64,000 nucleotides of DNA from Pseudonocardia sp. HH130630-07. Lineage in GTDB: Bacteria > Actinomycetota > Actinomycetes > Mycobacteriales > Pseudonocardiaceae. Position numbers and translations under genes: made by a program. This document shows, in pieces, positions 61,583 to 64,000 of the stretch (its first letter is position 1; every line of letters begins with the position of its first letter). The stretch is taken from NCBI RefSeq assembly GCF_001698125.1, contig NZ_CP013854.1:1240001-1304000 (forward strand). The letters are read 5' to 3'. The notes below the pieces were generated by a model. The model was not told the DNA's origin. It saw only the letters and a list, made by a program, of their open reading frames with translations, and did no database searches.

Positions 61583-61656
61583 GGCGCCCCGTCATCCCAC
61601 AGCACCCGGCCAGCCTGCCGGGCCGGTGGTGAAGTCCCCGTATCGGGCCGGGGTGC

Positions 61657-62295
61657 TCAGCGGGCCGGGGGCAGGCCAGCGTTGCGGACCGTCGGCAACG
61701 GCCCGCCGGACGGGGCGCTGCCCGCACCGGGCGTGGCCGACGCACCCGGTGTGGGCGAGGACGACCGCTGCCGCGGCGCCTGGGTCGGGGTCGCGGCGAA
61801 CCGGGCGACCGCCGCGGCGCCGGGACCCGCCGGGGCGGGGGTGGCCGGGCTCGCGGCGGGCATGCCGAACGCCAGCGCTCCGAGCGCGATGCCGGACACG
61901 GCGGCACCGGTGCCCAGCCGGGTGCGGCGCGACCGCCGGGACCGGCGGTCGCCCCCGGCACCGGCGGGCCGCAGCACCGCGACGAGCTCGCCCTCCGCCG
62001 TCAGCGAGAGCCCGGCCGGCGGCGGAGGCAGTTCGGTGTCCTGCGGGATCGCCCGCAACGCGGTCATCAGCGACGGGGGCAGGGTCGGCGCGTCGGCGCC
62101 GCGCAGCGCGGAGCGGGCCCGCCGCTGCTCGGCGACCTCGGCCGCGCAGTCCGGGCAGTGCCCGAGGTGCCGGCTGGCCCGGTCGTGCGGGCCGGTGGCC
62201 AGCTCGTCGTCGACGAAGGCGACGACCGCCTCGAGCGTCAGGTGGGCCTCCCCCCAGTCCGGGGGGACGACCTGGAAACGCCGTCGCTCGGTCAC
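61657..62295 (-). CDS. rseA: Anti-sigma-E factor with zinc-finger HC2 motif
   Basis: This 212-residue protein has the anti-sigma zinc motif HxxxCxxC as RHLGHCPDC (about residues 43-51) preceded by [21 protein letters not shown] basic stretch ([12 protein letters not shown]) and one hydrophobic segment ([17 protein letters not shown], about 130-147) follow, with a Pro/Ala/Ser tail. It should bind and inhibit SigE, with release upon oxidation or proteolysis. The GTG start overlaps the sigE stop by 4 nt (GTGA), coupling inhibitor to target. Confidence 0.92.
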   Translation of the reverse strand: MTERRRFQVVPPDWGEAHLTLEAVVAFVDDELATGPHDRASRHLGHCPDCAAEVAEQRRARSALRGADAPTLPPSLMTALRAIPQDTELPPPPAGLSLTAEGELVAVLRPAGAGGDRRSRRSRRTRLGTGAAVSGIALGALAFGMPAASPATPAPAGPGAAAVARFAATPTQAPRQRSSSPTPGASATPGAGSAPSGGPLPTVRNAGLPPAR

Positions 62296-62927
62296 GACGT
62301 CAACTCTGCCACCGGATCGCGGTCGGTTGCCACCGCCTCGTACGCCGCGGCCGCCCGATGCCGTTCGAGCGAGGCCCGCAGCGCCGTCCGCCCGCGGTGG
62401 ATCCGGCTGCGCACGGTGCCCAGCTTCACCCCGAGCGTCGCGCCGATCTCCTCGTAGGACAGGCCCTCGACGTCGCACAGCACGACCGCGACCCGGAAGT
62501 CCGGCGGCAGCTCGTCCAGCGCCGCCTGCAGGTGCGGGTCGAGGTGGTTGATGGCGAACACGGTCTCCGGCTCGGGGCCGCCGCCGGGCAGCCGGTCGGT
62601 GTCCTCCGGCAGGCCCTCCATCCGGAGCCGCGCCCGGCGCCGGACCATGTCGAGGAACAGGTTCGTGGTGATGCGGTGCAGCCAGCCCTCGAACGTGCCC
62701 GGCCGGTACGAGGCGAGCGAGCGGAACACCCGGATGAACGTCTCCTGGGTGAGGTCCTCGGCGTCGTACTGGTTGCCGGACAGCCGGTAGGCGAGCCGGT
62801 AGACCCGGTCGGCGTGCTCCCGGACGACCTCGTCCCAGCTGGGCGGGGTCCAGTCGACACCCTCGCCGGGGCGGGTGCCGGCAGTGACGTCCCCGATCGG
62901 GGAGTCGGCGGTACGAGGAGCGGGCAT
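62292..62927 (-). CDS. sigE: ECF sigma factor SigE
   Basis: This 211-residue sigma factor has region 2 from about residue 30 ([60 protein letters not shown]) and region 4 ([40 protein letters not shown]). Genome order with rseA, htrA and tatB identifies it as the SigE envelope-stress factor. ATG 62927 has GGAGG 12 nt upstream; a GTG further upstream would extend it, as mycobacterial SigE is longer. Upstream 62983-63002 holds an inverted repeat. Confidence 0.93.
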   Translation of the reverse strand: MPAPRTADSPIGDVTAGTRPGEGVDWTPPSWDEVVREHADRVYRLAYRLSGNQYDAEDLTQETFIRVFRSLASYRPGTFEGWLHRITTNLFLDMVRRRARLRMEGLPEDTDRLPGGGPEPETVFAINHLDPHLQAALDELPPDFRVAVVLCDVEGLSYEEIGATLGVKLGTVRSRIHRGRTALRASLERHRAAAAYEAVATDRDPVAELTS

Positions 62928-62982
62928 CGGGGCGGGGCACCTCCGTCGGTCGCGGCCGGTCGTGGTGACCCGTGGACCGCGA

Positions 62983-63002
62983 GTACTGGTTCGTTGCAGT
63001 AC
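62983..63002. promoter_or_regulatory. Inverted repeat in the sigE/O-methyltransferase intergenic region
   Basis: Arms GTACTG and CAGTAC are separated by 8 bp, 56 bp upstream of sigE. The gap also holds a direct repeat TGTGAAA (63029-63035 and 63053-63059) and GATAAT at 63080-63085, a -10 candidate 9 bp before the methyltransferase ATG. mycobacterial sigE has several regulators; which one binds here cannot be told. Confidence 0.4.
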
Positions 63003-63094
63003 AGAGTGCCCGCCGACGATGAGGAGCATGTGAAACGGATCTGAGAGAAGTCTGTGAAATCCCCCGCTGCACCGGGCACCGATAATCTTGCGCC

Positions 63095-63727
63095 ATGAGC
63101 ACCCCCACGGAGGCGGCCGCGTACGCCGACGGGTACCTCCTCGAGGACGACGCACTCGGCGCGGCCCGCGCGCTCGGCGCCGCGGCGGGCGCGCACCCGA
63201 TCTCGTGCGCCGGTGGCGCCGCGCTGTCCGTGCTGGCCGCGACGGTGTCCGCCCGTGCGGTGGTCGAGGTCGGCACCGGGGCCGGGGTCAGCGGGCTGTA
63301 CCTGTTGCGCGGCATGGCCGCCGACGGCGTCCTCACCACGATCGACGTCGATCCCGAGCTGCAGCGCTCGGCCCGGCGCACGTTCGTCGGCGCCGGGTAC
63401 GGCCCCGGGCGGCTGCGCCTGATCAACGGCATGGCGCTGGACGTGCTGCCCCGGCTGACCGACGGCGGGTACGACCTCGTCGTGGCCGACGCCGTGCCCG
63501 GCGAGTACCCCGGTTACCTCGCCGAGGCGATCCGGCTGCTCCGGCCGGGCGGGGTGCTGGTCCTGGAGGGCGTCCTCGACGGCGGCCGGGTCGCCGGCGA
63601 CGGCTCCGGCGACGGCCCGGGAACGGCCGCCCTGCGCGACACCGCCACCCTGGTCCGCGACGACGAGCGGCTGCTCTCCGCCCTGCTGCCGGTGGCGGAC
63701 GGCATGCTCTGCGCCGTCCGCCGCTGA
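63095..63727 (+). CDS. SAM-dependent O-methyltransferase (Rv1220c-like)
   Basis: This 210-residue member of the catechol/caffeoyl-CoA O-methyltransferase group has motif [21 protein letters not shown], the acidic strand [40 protein letters not shown] with the metal-binding Asp, and [20 protein letters not shown]. The substrate is unknown. It is divergent from sigE exactly as Rv1220c is from Rv1221 in M. tuberculosis. The GATAAT box 9 bp before ATG suggests a leaderless message. Confidence 0.88.
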   Translation: MSTPTEAAAYADGYLLEDDALGAARALGAAAGAHPISCAGGAALSVLAATVSARAVVEVGTGAGVSGLYLLRGMAADGVLTTIDVDPELQRSARRTFVGAGYGPGRLRLINGMALDVLPRLTDGGYDLVVADAVPGEYPGYLAEAIRLLRPGGVLVLEGVLDGGRVAGDGSGDGPGTAALRDTATLVRDDERLLSALLPVADGMLCAVRR

Positions 63728-63748
63728 CCTGCCGTCACCGACCCGCCG

Positions 63749-64000
63749 CTACTGCGCGGTGACGCCCTTGCCGAGCACGACCACGCCCCCGGCCGACACG
63801 GTGTAGCGGCTGCGGTCGAGCGCGAGGTCGACGCCGATCAGCGCGCCGTCGGGCACCACGACGTTCTTGTCCAGGATCGCCCGGCGCACCACGGCCCCGC
63901 GGCCGACCCGCGCACCCGGCAGGACGACCGAGTCCGACACCTCGGCGCCACCCTGCACGCTGACGTTCGGGCTGATCACCGACCGGCGCACGATCGCGCC
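63749..64000 (-). CDS. glgC: Glucose-1-phosphate adenylyltransferase, C-terminal end (partial)
   Basis: The last 83 residues of the gene enter from the right edge: [60 protein letters not shown] and the terminal [13 protein letters not shown]. This is the left-handed beta-helix end of GlgC, which makes ADP-glucose for glycogen or related glucans. M. tuberculosis glgC (Rv1213) is also near Rv1220c. The catalytic domain lies beyond the window. Confidence 0.88.
   Translation of the reverse strand, partial: GAIVRRSVISPNVSVQGGAEVSDSVVLPGARVGRGAVVRRAILDKNVVVPDGALIGVDLALDRSRYTVSAGGVVVLGKGVTAQ

Overview
The window is chromosomal DNA from a very GC-rich actinobacterium, most likely a Pseudonocardia-type member of the Pseudonocardiales. 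The evidence is GC-saturated third codon positions, many GTG starts, F420-linked chemistry, AdnA-type recombination, MoeZ, TatB, SigE/RseA/HtrA and gene orders known from Mycobacterium. The genus is inferred from gene content only. No rRNA, tRNA, CRISPR array, prophage or origin was seen.

Left part (1-31 kb). The 5' end of serS, an F420-type oxidoreductase, AdnA and an alkyltransferase-like protein come first. Two coupled operons follow: a siroheme branch (uroporphyrinogen-III synthase, sirohydrochlorin chelatase, PrmC-like methyltransferase) and nirBD, with narK nearby. Together they form a nitrate/nitrite assimilation module. TIGR02569, moeZ, TetR, DUF3107, the ferritin-like protein, rhlE and a PQQ-like protein repeat, with insertions, the order known from M. 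tuberculosis Rv3202c-Rv3212. A nested pair of insertion sequences (an IS5-type inside an IS1380-type, 15018-17643) has split a host gene. Both target duplications are visible, and removing the elements on paper restores each broken frame.

Middle (31-51 kb). This holds a RecB-type nuclease, PHP phosphoesterase, PH-domain protein, a 54-residue hydrophobic protein, a NUDIX hydrolase, a LacI-rpiB-MHS transporter sugar operon with a double palindromic operator, a MaoC dehydratase, CorA behind a structured leader, CstA with its YbdD partner, an acyl-CoA dehydrogenase/CoA-ester lyase pair, PhzF, an MgtE-N/CBS protein, DUF1003, MarR and Mrp. Together with the right edge (tatB, htrA, rseA, sigE, O-methyltransferase, glgC) this matches the M. 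tuberculosis Rv1213-Rv1239c neighbourhood.

Between mrp and tatB (51.6-59.5 kb) lies an accessory catabolic island: IolE-like isomerase, class-III aminotransferase, AEC transporter, FCD-type GntR regulator, Asp/Glu-racemase-superfamily enzyme, DUF3830 protein and, divergently, a 2-hydroxyacid dehydrogenase coupled to an amidase. Near-identical palindromes built on TTGTCGACAA stand before the aminotransferase and the racemase-like gene and in the divergent promoter region, so the island looks like one GntR regulon. Its substrate is not recognisable, and it is the best candidate here for an undescribed pathway. A second unusual pair (21844-24645) encodes a membrane-anchored YtkA-like protein and a P1B-ATPase-like protein that has lost its catalytic motifs.
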